In this document: positions 35,213 to 44,982 of the stretch, in pieces | Layout: each line of letters begins with the position of its first letter | Position numbering within the stretch: position 1 is the first letter of the stretch | Source: Bacillus suaedaesalsae | Lineage (GTDB): Bacteria; Bacillota; Bacilli; Bacillales; SA4 | Length of the DNA: 64,000 bases | Assembly (NCBI RefSeq): GCF_016890225.1 | Contig: NZ_JAFELM010000022.1 | Location: 1-64,000, forward strand | Direction: 5' to 3' | Made by a program: the position numbers and the translations under genes | The notes under the pieces: model-generated | Seen by the model: only the letters and a program-made list of their open reading frames with translations | Told to the model about the DNA's origin: nothing | The model's database searches: none

Positions 35213-35974
35213 TTACTTTTTTACGATTTTAGAAGGGTTATTAACTTTGTAACCGACACTTACATCTAATAGAAGGCTTTCATCTTCTACATCTTTTCCT
35301 TTAGGTAAGCTTTTTTTGACGATTTTTCCATCAAACTCAATTTCTTGACCAGTTGTTAGCTCGAATTTCTTCAATGTTTTACTATGACTACACCATGCTA
35401 GTCCAACTTCAATTGGCTCATCTTGTTCGATTCGAACATCCTCTAGTACGATGACTTCATCGTTTTCTTCATTAAAGTGATTCCAGCTTAAGGCAAGTTG
35501 TTTCACTTTTGCTGTAAAGTGTACCTTTTCTTCAGGTAAAACAAGCTTTGCCGGTTTTTCCTTTTTTACTTTAGTGACTTGTTTTGTTTCATTCGTACTA
35601 GTAGATTTTTTTTGTTTCTCTTTGATTGTAGGTTGATCAGATTTATCAATCGCGTCCTCATCTAGCTTAATCAGCTCTTTCCCGAAGCTAGATGTTTGCA
35701 TTTCCTTTAAGTAGGCGGGATGAATGCATGAAAGATTCCCGTCTTGAAATTCGATGACAATCGTATTTTGTTCTAATGTGTCACCGAACACTTCATATCC
35801 TTTAATCGTTACTTGCCTCTGGTGAATTCGATCTTTATACCAAAACTCTTTTTTTACTTCTTTCGTCGTACATAATCCCCATTCTCGAACCTTTTCTGCA
35901 TAATGGTCTTCATCTTGGAACTCTTCAAATGCTCCTTTTGGAGGTATGTAAAATGTTGTTTCTTTTTCTTTCAT
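35213..35974 (-). CDS. Hypothetical protein with charged linker, 253 residues
   Basis: I do not recognise this protein. The N-terminal part (1-95) is folded-looking (TTFYIPPKGAFEEFQDEDHY; VTIKGYEVFGDTLEQNTIVI), the middle (about 105-150) is a K/E/T/Q-rich linker, and the C-terminal 100 residues (HFTAKVKQLALSW, then VGLAWCSHSKTLKKFELTTG) look like a beta-rich, possibly OB-like domain. There is no signal peptide. It follows the permease gene on the same strand after 33 nt, so they may be co-transcribed. Confidence 0.7.
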   Translation of the reverse strand: MKEKETTFYIPPKGAFEEFQDEDHYAEKVREWGLCTTKEVKKEFWYKDRIHQRQVTIKGYEVFGDTLEQNTIVIEFQDGNLSCIHPAYLKEMQTSSFGKELIKLDEDAIDKSDQPTIKEKQKKSTSTNETKQVTKVKKEKPAKLVLPEEKVHFTAKVKQLALSWNHFNEENDEVIVLEDVRIEQDEPIEVGLAWCSHSKTLKKFELTTGQEIEFDGKIVKKSLPKGKDVEDESLLLDVSVGYKVNNPSKIVKK

Positions 35975-36007
35975 TCCGTCACTTCCTTTTTGCGTGAATC
36001 AGCTCTT

Positions 36008-37354
36008 TTACATAGAAAGAGGTGATTTCTGTTTTTTCGTTATAAATTTAATACTAGCATATTTATATAGTGTGTAAAAAACAGATGTAATCATGAAAAC
36101 TAAAATCCCAGGTGAGTAAGCTTCTTCAAGTAAGAAATAGAGAATCATGCCGAGAATGATGGCAATCATAGCTTGTTTATTAAAATTGAAATTTTCTTTA
36201 TACATGGTTTCTAAGTCAGTTATATCCATTTTACTTTTCTTAAATATAATAAACTCTGTGACAATAACAGCAGAAAGCGGAATGATGAATCCACCTAATA
36301 AAGTAATATATTGTTTTGCTTCTGTCACAATGGTTGGGAAGCAGCTTAATGTAATTCCTAGAACACCAAAAGTTATGGCACTTTTAATTCTGCCTAGCCT
36401 TGGAATACTATTTAATAGGCTAAACCCACCTGTATACGCATTATTCATATTGATAGAAAGCATGGATATAATGGCCGTTACTGAAATTAGTAGTAGGATA
36501 CTATAAGAATTTGTTAACGTCGTTGAAACGACAAATGGATTAACATCATGGAATCGGGTCGCTGTAAAAGCCGCTAATATTGCTGTTAATGTAAATCCTG
36601 TGACATTTCCGGTAAAAATACCCCAAAAGGAGTGCTTTTTTGATTTTGAAAAGCGAGCCATATCCGATGATGCACTAACCCCGGATACATACTGAACGAA
36701 TGTTAATCCTGAGAAAAAGATAAAGCTAGATACTGAAAAGGCATTACTAGCATGCATAGTTGAAATTACAGGGGATGCGGATGTAACTAATAAGTAAAAA
36801 ATAGTAATCTGCCCTAGTAACAAAATTGGGATAAAATATCTTGTTAATTTCTTTATTAAATCAAATCCAACAAGAGCTAGAATTGACATAGTTGCAGCAA
36901 GAAGAAAAGATATAAGGTAAAAGGGGATTGAGATTTGGAATAATCGTTCTACCATTTCTTTTACTAAATAGGTTCCACCAATCGTTTGAACGGAAAACCA
37001 GTATAAAGAAGTAAGTGTGCGAATCGGTGATGAAATGTACTGAGCCCCTTTCATTCCTATAATAGATCGGATCGCGTATTGTGCAGGAATTCCGTTAGTG
37101 GCTCCTGGAAAACTGAGCCAAGAAACGAAGAAAAATGCAAAAATGGCTCCTAAAACGGTACTTAATACAGCTTGTGAAAAGGTTAATCCTCCTTCGAGCA
37201 CGGCTAATGCGGGTACTAAAAAGTTACCTGCATTAACTGAAAAGGCTACTTGAATATAGAAATATTCAAACCAACTTGTTGTAAGTAATTCTGCCGGAAC
37301 AGGTTCAAGTCCAAACCGTTCAAATATATCTTGCTTCTTTATCTCTTTTTCCAT
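36008..37354 (-). CDS. NCS1-type nucleobase:cation symporter (cytosine permease-like)
   Basis: The 448-residue protein has about twelve transmembrane helices and resembles CodB/purine-cytosine permeases: LTTSWFEYFYIQVAFSVNAG near 24-43, FVSWLSFPGATNGIPAQYAI near 75-94 and RTLTSLYWFSVQTIGGTYLV near 112-131. Substrate (cytosine, allantoin or another nucleobase) cannot be decided; no deaminase is adjacent. It is the first gene of a probable two-gene unit with the unknown protein downstream. Confidence 0.85.
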   Translation of the reverse strand: MEKEIKKQDIFERFGLEPVPAELLTTSWFEYFYIQVAFSVNAGNFLVPALAVLEGGLTFSQAVLSTVLGAIFAFFFVSWLSFPGATNGIPAQYAIRSIIGMKGAQYISSPIRTLTSLYWFSVQTIGGTYLVKEMVERLFQISIPFYLISFLLAATMSILALVGFDLIKKLTRYFIPILLLGQITIFYLLVTSASPVISTMHASNAFSVSSFIFFSGLTFVQYVSGVSASSDMARFSKSKKHSFWGIFTGNVTGFTLTAILAAFTATRFHDVNPFVVSTTLTNSYSILLLISVTAIISMLSINMNNAYTGGFSLLNSIPRLGRIKSAITFGVLGITLSCFPTIVTEAKQYITLLGGFIIPLSAVIVTEFIIFKKSKMDITDLETMYKENFNFNKQAMIAIILGMILYFLLEEAYSPGILVFMITSVFYTLYKYASIKFITKKQKSPLSM

Positions 37355-37496
37355 ATCAAAACTCCTAAAGTGTTTGTCTACTTGTTATTATAACGACATT
37401 CACTATTTTTGTAGATAATCAAACTACACCAATATTTTCCTAACAGTGTGTATAGAAATGTAATTTTCATCTCAAGATAATATTGAGGTGATTCAA

Positions 37497-37886
37497 ATGA
37501 GAATCGTAATGCTAACATTGATGCTGGCAATGCACTTTGTGTTTTTTGAACATGTCACGATGGCTGCTGATTATACAAACAGTTTATTATTCAAAGTGAC
37601 GCTTGAGAATAAAGGAGAAGAAATAGAATATGAATATGAAAATCCAACCCATTACGAGTGGGAAGTTGGTTCAAAGGTAACAAAAGGGGAAGAAGCAAAA
37701 AAGAAAGTTGAGCAGGTTTTTGCTGAACTAAACGTCACATCAAATCCAACAGTTGAAGAGTTAAAGGAAAGTCTAGAGCGTTATGGTTATTCCTCCATTG
37801 ATAAATTTGTTGTGAAATGGATTGACCCAAACGGAAATTTGTTTACGTGGCATTGGGACAAAAGTGAAGATATCACGCAACAATAG
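37497..37886 (+). CDS. Small secreted protein, YusW-like
   Basis: The 129-residue product has a signal peptide (hydrophobic 3-18, cleavage probably near MAA at about 22-24) and a mature domain with FKVTLENKGEEIEYEYENP and an acidic helix, ending IDKFVVKWIDPNGNLFTWHW. This resembles the YusW-like domain of Bacillus; function is unknown. The ATG at 37497 lies 6 nt after GAGGTG, and is preferred to the GTG overlapping that site. Only a weak hairpin with a T-run follows at about 37897-37930. Confidence 0.65.
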   Translation: MRIVMLTLMLAMHFVFFEHVTMAADYTNSLLFKVTLENKGEEIEYEYENPTHYEWEVGSKVTKGEEAKKKVEQVFAELNVTSNPTVEELKESLERYGYSSIDKFVVKWIDPNGNLFTWHWDKSEDITQQ

Positions 37887-37980
37887 TGTATACGACGGGG
37901 CCGGGCAAGTAGGAACGGTCTCTTTTTTTGTTTAAAAATAGTAGTTTTGTCAAAAATGATTAGGTAGACAAGATTAAGTA

Positions 37981-37995
37981 TTGTAAGCACTTACA
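37981..37995 (+). promoter_or_regulatory. cre-like palindrome upstream of ald
   Basis: TTGTAAGCACTTACA fits the relaxed cre consensus WTGNAANCGNWNNCW at 14 of 15 positions, with CA replacing the central CG. It lies 137 nt before the ald start. A closely similar gtaagcatttac occurs in the citZ leader. Confidence 0.4.
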
Positions 37996-38131
37996 TGATT
38001 GGTGAGAAAATAGTTTCATAAATTGTCGTTTGATGTTATATTTAATACGGTTTGTTTTAGCTAAGAAAGAATAGGGCGCTAGCCAAGTCTTTCAAAGGTT
38101 TAAGAGTTATATATAGTAGGAGGAATGAAAG

Positions 38132-39253
38132 ATGCGTATTGGGGTACCAAAAGAAATCAAGAACAATGAAAATCGTGTCGCGATGACGCCTGCAGGGGTT
38201 GTAAACCTTGTTAATTTTGGACATGAAGTATTTATAGAAAAGAATGCAGGTATGGGCTCAGGGTTTACTGATGAGCAATACGTTGAAGCTGGAGCTCGAA
38301 TTGTAGAGACAGCAAAAGAAGCTTGGGAAATGGAAATGGTCATGAAGGTAAAAGAACCAATTCCAAGTGAATATGGTTATTTTAAAGAAGGACTTATTTT
38401 ATTTACATACTTACACTTAGCTCCAGAACCGGAATTAACAAAAGCTTTAATTGACAATAAAGTAGTTGCCATTGCTTATGAAACAGTTCAATTAGCAAAC
38501 GGATCACTGCCATTACTTACACCAATGAGTGAAGTAGCAGGTAGGATGTCTGCGCAAATTGGTGCACAATACCTAGAGAAGCCAAAGGGCGGAATGGGGA
38601 TTTTATTAAGTGGTGTTCCTGGTGTTCGTCGTGGAAAAGTAACAGTAATTGGTGGTGGAGTAGCAGGTACAAACGCAGCGAAAATTGCAGTTGGACTAGG
38701 TGCACATGTCACGATTCTAGATGTAAACCCAGATCGTCTACGTCAATTGGATGATATTTTTGGTAACAGCGTAACAACATTAATGTCAAACCCATTAAAC
38801 TTAGCAGAAGAAATCGCTGAGTCTGACTTAGTCATCGGTGCGGTATTAATTCCTGGTGCAAAAGCTCCAAAGCTAGTTACAGAAGAAATGATCAAGTCAA
38901 TGAGACCAGGTTCTGTTGTGGTAGATATTGCTATCGACCAAGGTGGTATTTTCGAATCTACAGACCGTATCACAACACATGATGACCCAACTTATGAAAA
39001 GTTCGGAGTTTTACACTATGCAGTTGCGAACATGCCAGGAGCGGTACCACGTACTTCGACAATGGCATTAACAAATGTAACTGTTCCTTACGCAGTTCAA
39101 ATTGCGAACAAAGGATACAAGCAAGCTTGTTTAGAAAATGAAGCTTTATTAAAAGGTATAAATGCATTAAACGGATTTGTTACGTATAAAGCAGTAGCGG
39201 AGTCTCATGGACTTGAGTATGCTGATGCACGCGAAACGTTAATGTACCTATAA
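38132..39253 (+). CDS. ald: Alanine dehydrogenase Ald
   Basis: Ald interconverts L-alanine and pyruvate plus ammonia with NAD; it is important for alanine use and for sporulation in Bacillus. The 373-residue protein shows [20 protein letters not shown] at the start (R15 substrate site), [12 protein letters not shown] near 92-103 with the catalytic histidine, and the NAD-binding [20 protein letters not shown] near 171-190. It has a strong taggagga ribosome site and a strong terminator. Confidence 0.98.
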   Translation: MRIGVPKEIKNNENRVAMTPAGVVNLVNFGHEVFIEKNAGMGSGFTDEQYVEAGARIVETAKEAWEMEMVMKVKEPIPSEYGYFKEGLILFTYLHLAPEPELTKALIDNKVVAIAYETVQLANGSLPLLTPMSEVAGRMSAQIGAQYLEKPKGGMGILLSGVPGVRRGKVTVIGGGVAGTNAAKIAVGLGAHVTILDVNPDRLRQLDDIFGNSVTTLMSNPLNLAEEIAESDLVIGAVLIPGAKAPKLVTEEMIKSMRPGSVVVDIAIDQGGIFESTDRITTHDDPTYEKFGVLHYAVANMPGAVPRTSTMALTNVTVPYAVQIANKGYKQACLENEALLKGINALNGFVTYKAVAESHGLEYADARETLMYL

Positions 39254-39257
39254 CATG

Positions 39258-39291
39258 AAAAAAGGATGCGATGTTCGCATCCTTTTTTTTT
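39258..39291 (+). terminator. Terminator of ald
   Basis: A 14-bp stem (39258-39271 with 39275-39288) has a short loop and a long T-run. Confidence 0.95.
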
Positions 39292-39432
39292 GTGGTAGTA
39301 GAGGAGTAATCCCTTCAGACTTTCGGTAATTCCTACTTCCAGAATAACAATAACTCCCACAACATCAACCAAGCGCCTAACCCATGATCACAAAAGGATA
39401 GAAGGGTTTGGCCCCCTAACCTTACAAGAAAA

Positions 39433-40530
39433 TTATAAAATTTGTAGTTCCTTCGGATATTTCGTCAGTGCTTCAAACCCATTTTCGGTAATGAGAACAT
39501 CATCTTCGATTCGTACCCCACCAACTTTAGGAACGTAAATACCAGGTTCAATTGTGAACGTCATTCCGGCTTTTAATGTATTTGTATTCGTGCTAGTCAT
39601 GGAAGGGAATTCATGAACATCAATTCCAAGTCCGTGGCCGATACGGTGAGTGAAATAGTCACCATAGCCTTTATTCGTAATGATGCTGCGAGCTGTCTTA
39701 TCAATTGTTCCGATTTCAAGACCTGGTTTACAGATGTTTAGAGCATCAAGCTCAGCTTTCAGTACGGTTTCATAAATTTCACGTTGCTTGTCATTTACAT
39801 TTCCAAGTGCGACTGTACGAGTAATATCAGAGCAGTATCCCTCTAACACAACTCCTAAATCGAATAATACAAAGTCACCGTTTTTAATTGTTTCTAGGCC
39901 AGGTTTACCATGAGGTGCAGCTGTCTTCTCTCCAGTCAGTACCATTGTAGAGAATGACATTTCACGGATGCCTTTTTTCTTTAGTTCAAATTCAATTGTA
40001 GCGAGTACTTCTAATTCTGTTTTTCCTTCTTTAATGCTATTAACCCCAACTTCTACACCGTAGTCTGCGAGCTTTGCTGCTTCTCTTAATATGGAAATTT
40101 CCTCTGATTCTTTAATCATGCGAAGCTCGTGTAATTTTTCTTCTGCTGAAATGAATGTAGGATGAGTAAAGATCTCATTAATTTTTTCAGCTCGTTGGTA
40201 AATCATATGCTCTTTTTCTATTGCAAGCGTTTGAACTGAAATTCCTCTCTTTTCAACAGCCTTCTTAATGAATTCCCAAGGATTATCAGTATCAGAGTAT
40301 CCAATAATTTCGTTATCCCAGCCACAAGCCAAAATTTGTTCGCGTTCCATATTCGGTGCAACTAGAATAGGTGCTTCATCCTGAAAGACAAGTAGGCTTA
40401 CTAATCGCTCGTGTGGATCTGTGTAAAACTTTGTTAAGTAAAAGATATTTGCTTTTGAAGTGATAAATCCTGCAGAAATGTTTTTGGCCTTCATCCAGCT
40501 AATAAATTGTTGAATTCGTTGATTACTCAT
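39433..40530 (-). CDS. Xaa-Pro peptidase family protein (M24)
   Basis: The 365-residue cytoplasmic metallopeptidase removes residues before proline in peptides. It has an N-terminal creatinase-like domain (1-125) and the pita-bread M24 domain with ligands in DLGVVLEGYCSDITRTVALG (two aspartates), THRIGHGLGIDVHEFPS (histidine), FTIEPGIYVP and VRIEDDVLIT (glutamates). ATG at 40530 follows AAGGAAG. It converges with ald across about 140 bp with no obvious feature besides the ald terminator. Confidence 0.92.
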   Translation of the reverse strand: MSNQRIQQFISWMKAKNISAGFITSKANIFYLTKFYTDPHERLVSLLVFQDEAPILVAPNMEREQILACGWDNEIIGYSDTDNPWEFIKKAVEKRGISVQTLAIEKEHMIYQRAEKINEIFTHPTFISAEEKLHELRMIKESEEISILREAAKLADYGVEVGVNSIKEGKTELEVLATIEFELKKKGIREMSFSTMVLTGEKTAAPHGKPGLETIKNGDFVLFDLGVVLEGYCSDITRTVALGNVNDKQREIYETVLKAELDALNICKPGLEIGTIDKTARSIITNKGYGDYFTHRIGHGLGIDVHEFPSMTSTNTNTLKAGMTFTIEPGIYVPKVGGVRIEDDVLITENGFEALTKYPKELQIL

Positions 40531-40739
40531 TATTATCCACTTCCTTCATACGAGTTGTTATTCTTTACTTTATCAGTGTAAACAGATTGTGTAAACTTCT
40601 ATGAAATTACATAAAGCGTGGTTACTAGTTTCATTATTTTGAATAAAAATTTATAATATGTATTAAATCGGTTATGGGCTACATAAGAAATTTGACAAGA
40701 TGGGAATAGTCGATAATTGTGATAAAAGGAGAGTGTGTA

Positions 40740-41417
40740 ATGAAAGTATCTTATCATGGCCATTCTGTTGTGAAGGTCGAAACAGAAAATAAGACAATAT
40801 TGTTTGATCCGTTTATTACAGGGAATTCCCTAACAGATTTAGTAGCAGATGAAGTGAAAGCAGATGTGATTTTACTTACTCATGGACATAATGACCACGT
40901 AGGAGATACTTTCTCTATTGCGAAGAAAAATCATTCACTTGTTGTGGCACCATTTGAATTGGCGGAATTTTTAGGGTGGAAGGGGTTAAATGTTCACCCA
41001 ATGCATATTGGAGGTGCTCATCAATTTGATTTTGGAAAAGTAAAACTCACTCCTGCATTTCATGGTTCAGCTTATGAAGAAGATGGGCAATTTATTTACA
41101 CAGGTATGCCTAGTGGGATCCTTTTAACAATTGAAGGAAAGATAATTTATCATGCAGGTGATACAGCTTTATTTTCTGATATGAAACTCATAGGGGAATT
41201 AAATCAAATAGATGTAGCATTTATTCCAATTGGAGACAATTTCACAATGGGACCAGAAGACGCCCTACTGGCTGCAAAATGGCTAAACGCAAAAACTGTT
41301 GTACCTATTCATTACAACACATTCCCTGTTATTAGCCAGGACCCTGAAGTGTTTGTTGGTAGTTTACCATCTGGAATTGGTAAAGTTTTAACTCCAGGTG
41401 AAGCAATAGAATTATAG
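40740..41417 (+). CDS. ytkL: Metallo-beta-lactamase-fold hydrolase YtkL (UPF0173)
   Basis: This 225-residue protein belongs to the UPF0173 metal-dependent hydrolases. Metal ligands are in [14 protein letters not shown] (start), [12 protein letters not shown] near 48-59, [11 protein letters not shown] near 139-149 and [12 protein letters not shown] near 186-197. The substrate is unknown. The ATG at 40740 is 8 nt after AAAGGAG; the longer in-frame GTG form covers the ribosome site and is rejected. Confidence 0.92.
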   Translation: MKVSYHGHSVVKVETENKTILFDPFITGNSLTDLVADEVKADVILLTHGHNDHVGDTFSIAKKNHSLVVAPFELAEFLGWKGLNVHPMHIGGAHQFDFGKVKLTPAFHGSAYEEDGQFIYTGMPSGILLTIEGKIIYHAGDTALFSDMKLIGELNQIDVAFIPIGDNFTMGPEDALLAAKWLNAKTVVPIHYNTFPVISQDPEVFVGSLPSGIGKVLTPGEAIEL

Positions 41418-41506
41418 TGTTTCTTGAGGCAAATGTTTCGTTCATTTGCTTCTTTTTTTTGATTCGGAGCATACATATTTATGGAACAAGCTCTGGAGGG
41501 ATGGAA

Positions 41507-41749
41507 ATGAGAAATCGATTAATACTATGCTTACTAATCTGTGCAGTGATGTTATATTACGCTGTTCCAAGGCTAACGATTCACTTTTCAGGTATTGATG
41601 GAGTCTTTGCTTTTTCCTGGTTTCTACTTGCCTTTTTCGTTATTGGTGGGAACTTAGCGGGGTTCCTTTATAGTGAAAAGAAGAAGAAAAAAATCCAATT
41701 ACGCCTGGAACGTGCCCGAAAAGTTCGCAAGTTTGTAGCGGAGCATTGA
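41507..41749 (+). CDS. Small membrane protein, 80 residues
   Basis: The product has two hydrophobic helices (about 4-22 and 32-54) and a strongly basic tail (SEKKKKKIQLRLERARKVRK). ATG at 41507 follows ctggaggg with 7-nt spacing; an earlier ATG at 41501 touches that site. The family is unrecognised; position between ytkL and ytoI is seen here only. Confidence 0.7.
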   Translation: MRNRLILCLLICAVMLYYAVPRLTIHFSGIDGVFAFSWFLLAFFVIGGNLAGFLYSEKKKKKIQLRLERARKVRKFVAEH

Positions 41750-41822
41750 AACAGACGGTCATTCACCCTTATAATAGGTATAACCATTTAGGCACGTAGG
41801 AAAAAGTAAGGGTGGATGATCT

Positions 41823-43136
41823 TTGAGTACGAAACATGAACAGATTTTACAATATATTGATGATTTAGAAGTAGGGCATAAAATTTCTGTAAGGCAAATT
41901 GCAAAAGAATTAAATGTGAGTGAAGGAACTGCCTACCGTGCAATCAAAGAAGCAGAAAACAAAGGATATGTTAGTAGTATTGAGCGAGTAGGAACAATTC
42001 GTATTGAGAAAAAGAAAAAAGAAAATATAGAAAAGCTTACATATGCAGAAGTTGTTAACATTGTAGACGGTACTGTTTTAGGAGGTAGAGAAGGTCTTCA
42101 CAAAACGTTAAATAAGTTCGTCATCGGTGCAATGAAACTTGAAGCGATGATGAAATATACAGGTGCTGGCAATCTATTGATTGTCGGGAATCGAACCAAT
42201 GCTCATCAATTAGCATTAGAAGCAGGGGCTGCAGTACTTATAACTGGTGGTTTTGATACTGATGATGAGGTAAAGAAACTTGCGGATGAAGTGAAGTTGC
42301 CGATTATCTCCACAAGCTACGACACCTTTACAGTTGCAACAATGATTAACCGTGCCATTTATGACCAATTAATAAAGAAAGAAATTGTGGTTGTTGAGGA
42401 TATTTTAACGCCAATTGAAGAAACTGTGTATTTAAAGATGGATGATACAGTAGATACATGGTATGAGAATAATGGTGAAACAAAACATAGTCGATTCCCA
42501 GTTGTTGATCATAATTTTAAAGTGCATGGTATGGTTACAGGGAAGGATGTATTAGGAGTGGACCGTTCTACTCTCATTGAGAAGATTATGACGAAAAATC
42601 CGATGACAGTTAATGAAAAAACGTCGGTAGCTTCAGCAGCTCATATGATGATTTGGGAAGGAATTGAAGTTCTTCCAGTTACCGATGAATATCAAAAGCT
42701 AAAAGGAATTATTAGTCGTCAGGATGTCCTAAAAGCACTGCAAGTCATTCAAAGACAACCACAGGTAGGACAAACAATCGATGATAGTGTCATCAATCAG
42801 TTCATAGAAACGATGGATTCTTCAGGAGAAATGGTGTACCAATGTGAAGTAACACCACAAATGACAAATCATATTGGTACGATTTCATATGGAGTATTTA
42901 CCACACTTGTAACAGAAGGGGGAAGTCGTGCTCTTAGGTCGTATAAAAAAGGTGAATTAGTTGTAGAAAATATTACAATCTACTTTATTAAACCTGTCCA
43001 GTTAGAGAGTATTATGGTGATCAAGCCAACCGTACTAGAGGTAGGTCGGAAGTTCGGTAAAGTAGACGTAGCGATATACAATAATGGAGTAATTGTAGGG
43101 AAAGCGATGATGATGGTTCAATTAATCGATCGATAA
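41823..43136 (+). CDS. ytoI: HTH-DRTGG-CBS-hotdog regulator YtoI
   Basis: The 437-residue multidomain protein has an N-terminal HTH (about 5-55, VRQIAKELNVSEGTAYRAIK), a DRTGG-like domain (70-185, TYAEVVNIVDGTVLGG), two CBS motifs (about 195-310, HSRFPVVDHNFKVHGMVTG and GIEVLPVTDEYQKLKGIISR), and a C-terminal thioesterase-like hotdog domain (330-437). CBS pairs bind adenylates, so it may sense a nucleotide; the target is unknown. The start is TTG, about 8 nt after agggtgga. It matches the B. subtilis family order before ytpI and nrnA. Confidence 0.92.
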   Translation: MSTKHEQILQYIDDLEVGHKISVRQIAKELNVSEGTAYRAIKEAENKGYVSSIERVGTIRIEKKKKENIEKLTYAEVVNIVDGTVLGGREGLHKTLNKFVIGAMKLEAMMKYTGAGNLLIVGNRTNAHQLALEAGAAVLITGGFDTDDEVKKLADEVKLPIISTSYDTFTVATMINRAIYDQLIKKEIVVVEDILTPIEETVYLKMDDTVDTWYENNGETKHSRFPVVDHNFKVHGMVTGKDVLGVDRSTLIEKIMTKNPMTVNEKTSVASAAHMMIWEGIEVLPVTDEYQKLKGIISRQDVLKALQVIQRQPQVGQTIDDSVINQFIETMDSSGEMVYQCEVTPQMTNHIGTISYGVFTTLVTEGGSRALRSYKKGELVVENITIYFIKPVQLESIMVIKPTVLEVGRKFGKVDVAIYNNGVIVGKAMMMVQLIDR

Positions 43137-43140
43137 AATA

Positions 43141-43190
43141 AAAAACAGGTGTGATAGTACTATTACCTAGGTATCACACCTGTTTTTTGC
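43141..43190 (+). terminator. Terminator of ytoI
   Basis: A perfect 16-bp stem (43141-43156 with 43172-43187) ends in T residues. Confidence 0.95.
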
Positions 43191-43239
43191 TATTTGGCTC
43201 TGTTAAAGTACATTGTTGATTTTAGTTATATGTGATTGT

Positions 43240-43330
43240 AATGGAAGGTGCGAGACTTCTGCGGGAGAAGCGAGACAGGTGAGACTCATGCAGGAGCATA
43301 GCGACGGAGGCTCCCGTAGCACCAAGGCTT
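43240..43330. repeat. Degenerate dispersed GC-rich repeat
   Basis: The stretch aatggaaggtgcgagacttc, tgcgggagaagcgagacagg, then ggaggctcccgtagcacc is an imperfect palindrome (ggtgc / gcacc ends) of the same general type as 44810-44935, but from a different subtype. Short frames within it are artefacts. Confidence 0.6.
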
Positions 43331-43367
43331 GTTCAAAAAACACATATCTATGGAGAAAAGTTTATAT

Positions 43368-43667
43368 TTATGCTTTATTTTCTGCTTCTTCTATTACTCT
43401 TGGTAAATAATATTTATAGGATTTAATACCAGCCCAAATGCTGCCGCAACCAACTAATAGAAGGATTATTCCTATGATCAAAGATACTGTTGTTGTTTGC
43501 ATAATCATTTGATTTAGGGAGAATGCAACAACGAAAACACCTAAAGAGATACTTGATTTTGCAGAAATCCACTTACGATGCATCGCTTCTTTTACACGTA
43601 CATATTTAATTTTTGTATATACATAAAACGCTAATGACAAAATGATGATAATAACAAATATCGGCAT
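43368..43667 (-). CDS. ytpI: YtpI-family membrane protein
   Basis: The 99-residue protein has three hydrophobic helices (about 2-16, 38-56 and 60-80) and a short basic C-terminus (KSYKYYLPRVIEEAENKA). It fits the YtpI family found next to nrnA and ytoI in Bacillus; role unknown. The ATG at 43667 follows TGGAGGA with 7-nt spacing; upstream in-frame sequence has no ribosome site. It is divergent from nrnA across 140 nt. Confidence 0.82.
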   Translation of the reverse strand: MPIFVIIIILSLAFYVYTKIKYVRVKEAMHRKWISAKSSISLGVFVVAFSLNQMIMQTTTVSLIIGIILLLVGCGSIWAGIKSYKYYLPRVIEEAENKA

Positions 43668-43807
43668 ATAATTCCTCCAGTTAATTGACTTACAGAACCT
43701 ATTGTATAGCTTTTTTTGAGTAATTTCCACTTTAGCTATTCGATTGCTTTTCCAAGAGTGGCACTTTATGTTTAAATAAAGGTAATAATTAGAAAAAGGT
43801 GACGTAA

Positions 43808-44752
43808 ATGAAAGAACAAATTTTAGAGGCAATAGAGCGATTTGATACGATTATCATTCATCGACATGTAAGACCAGATCCGGATGCTTACGGTTCACAA
43901 GTTGGTTTGGCTGAGATTCTAAAGGAGTCTTATCCGAAGAAATCCATATATGTTGTTGGTAAGGAAGAAGAATCACTATCATTTTTAAAAACGATGGACA
44001 CTGTCACGGATGATATGTATGAGGGTGCATTAGTAATTGTTTGTGATACAGCAAATAAAGAAAGAATTTGTGATAACAGATACCACTTAGGAAGTTTACT
44101 AATAAAAATAGATCACCATCCAAATGAAGATCCGTATGGAGACATACTTTGGGTTAATACAAATGCAAGTTCAGCAAGTGAAATGATCTATGAATTTTAT
44201 TTATACGGTAAAGATAAAGGGTTAACATTGAATCAAGAGGGTGCAAGACTGATTTATGCAGGAATTGTAGGAGATACTGGAAGGTTTTTATTTCCTAGCA
44301 CGAATGTTCATACGTTCAAATATGCAGGTGAATTAGTGGAATATGGATTTGATTTCACCTCCATCTATGAGAACTTGTATACGACAAAGGTTAATGTAGC
44401 CCATTTAAGTGGCTACGTTCTACAAAACTTTACACTTTCACCAAACGGCGTTGGATCTATGGTAATTAAGAAAGATATACTTGGAAAATACAATGTTACA
44501 CCAAGTGTTGCCTCTGGGCTAGTTGGTTCTTTAGGAAGTATTAGTGGTATTAAGGCATGGGTATTCTTTGTAGAGGAAGAAGATCAAATTCGTGTAAGAC
44601 TCCGTTCCAAAGGGCCAGTTATCAATAAGATTGCAGCGAAATATCGAGGTGGAGGTCATCCTATGGCTGCGGGTGCTTCTATCTATTCTTGGGAAGAAGC
44701 AGAAGAAGTAATGGCAGATCTTGAACAACTTTGCGATCCAATAGAAAGATAA
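43808..44752 (+). CDS. nrnA: Bifunctional oligoribonuclease/PAP phosphatase NrnA
   Basis: NrnA degrades 2-5 nt RNAs (nanoRNA) and dephosphorylates 3'-phosphoadenosine 5'-phosphate. The 314-residue DHH/DHHA1 protein shows IIHRHVRPDPDAYGSQ near 16-31, VIVCDTANKERI near 77-88, the DHH motif IDHHPNED near 100-107, GIVGDTGRF near 156, and the DHHA1 motif KYRGGGHPMAAGAS near the C-terminus. ATG follows aaaaggtga. No co-transcribed gene follows. Confidence 0.96.
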   Translation: MKEQILEAIERFDTIIIHRHVRPDPDAYGSQVGLAEILKESYPKKSIYVVGKEEESLSFLKTMDTVTDDMYEGALVIVCDTANKERICDNRYHLGSLLIKIDHHPNEDPYGDILWVNTNASSASEMIYEFYLYGKDKGLTLNQEGARLIYAGIVGDTGRFLFPSTNVHTFKYAGELVEYGFDFTSIYENLYTTKVNVAHLSGYVLQNFTLSPNGVGSMVIKKDILGKYNVTPSVASGLVGSLGSISGIKAWVFFVEEEDQIRVRLRSKGPVINKIAAKYRGGGHPMAAGASIYSWEEAEEVMADLEQLCDPIER

Positions 44753-44757
44753 ATATT

Positions 44758-44971
44758 GGCTGTTTTCGTAAAGATTGTTGCTTTTGGATATAATTTAAAT
44801 TTCTTTAGTGCAATGGAGCGAAAGACACTTGAAACCTGCGGGAAGTGGAGAAAAAGTCGAGACCCCACAGGCGAAGCCGAGGAGGCTCGACTTTCTCCCC
44901 GCGGAAAGCAAGTGTCTGTAGCGAAATGGAACGAAAAATACCGACCTTAAAACAACATAGTATGCGAAAAC
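44758..44971. repeat. Inverted-end element, copy 2, containing a palindromic repeat
   Basis: It begins ggctgttttcgtaaa (44758-44772) and ends tatgcgaaaactg (44961-44973), like the ends of the copy at 54904-55063. The palindromic repeat 44810-44935 lies inside, so one repeat is nested in the other. Confidence 0.45.
44810..44935. repeat. Dispersed palindromic repeat, intact copy
   Basis: Outer arms agacactt (44823-44830) / aagtgtct (44910-44917) and inner arms gtcgag (44856-44861) / ctcgac (44886-44891) form a nested palindrome of about 126 bp. The centre, gccgaggaggc (44876-44886), is the same site type into which the IS at the window start inserted. Other members lie at 18591 and 34801. Confidence 0.8.
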
Positions 44972-44982
44972 TGACTAAATAA

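Noticed and set aside
43668-43832. Longer N-terminus of YtpI
   Set aside because: The ATG at 43667 has a strong ribosome site, and the upstream extension would overlap the nrnA start and has polar, non-family sequence.
44756-44950. 64-codon plus-strand frame and opposing 61-codon frame
   Set aside because: They read through the palindromic repeat 44810-44935 and have no ribosome sites.
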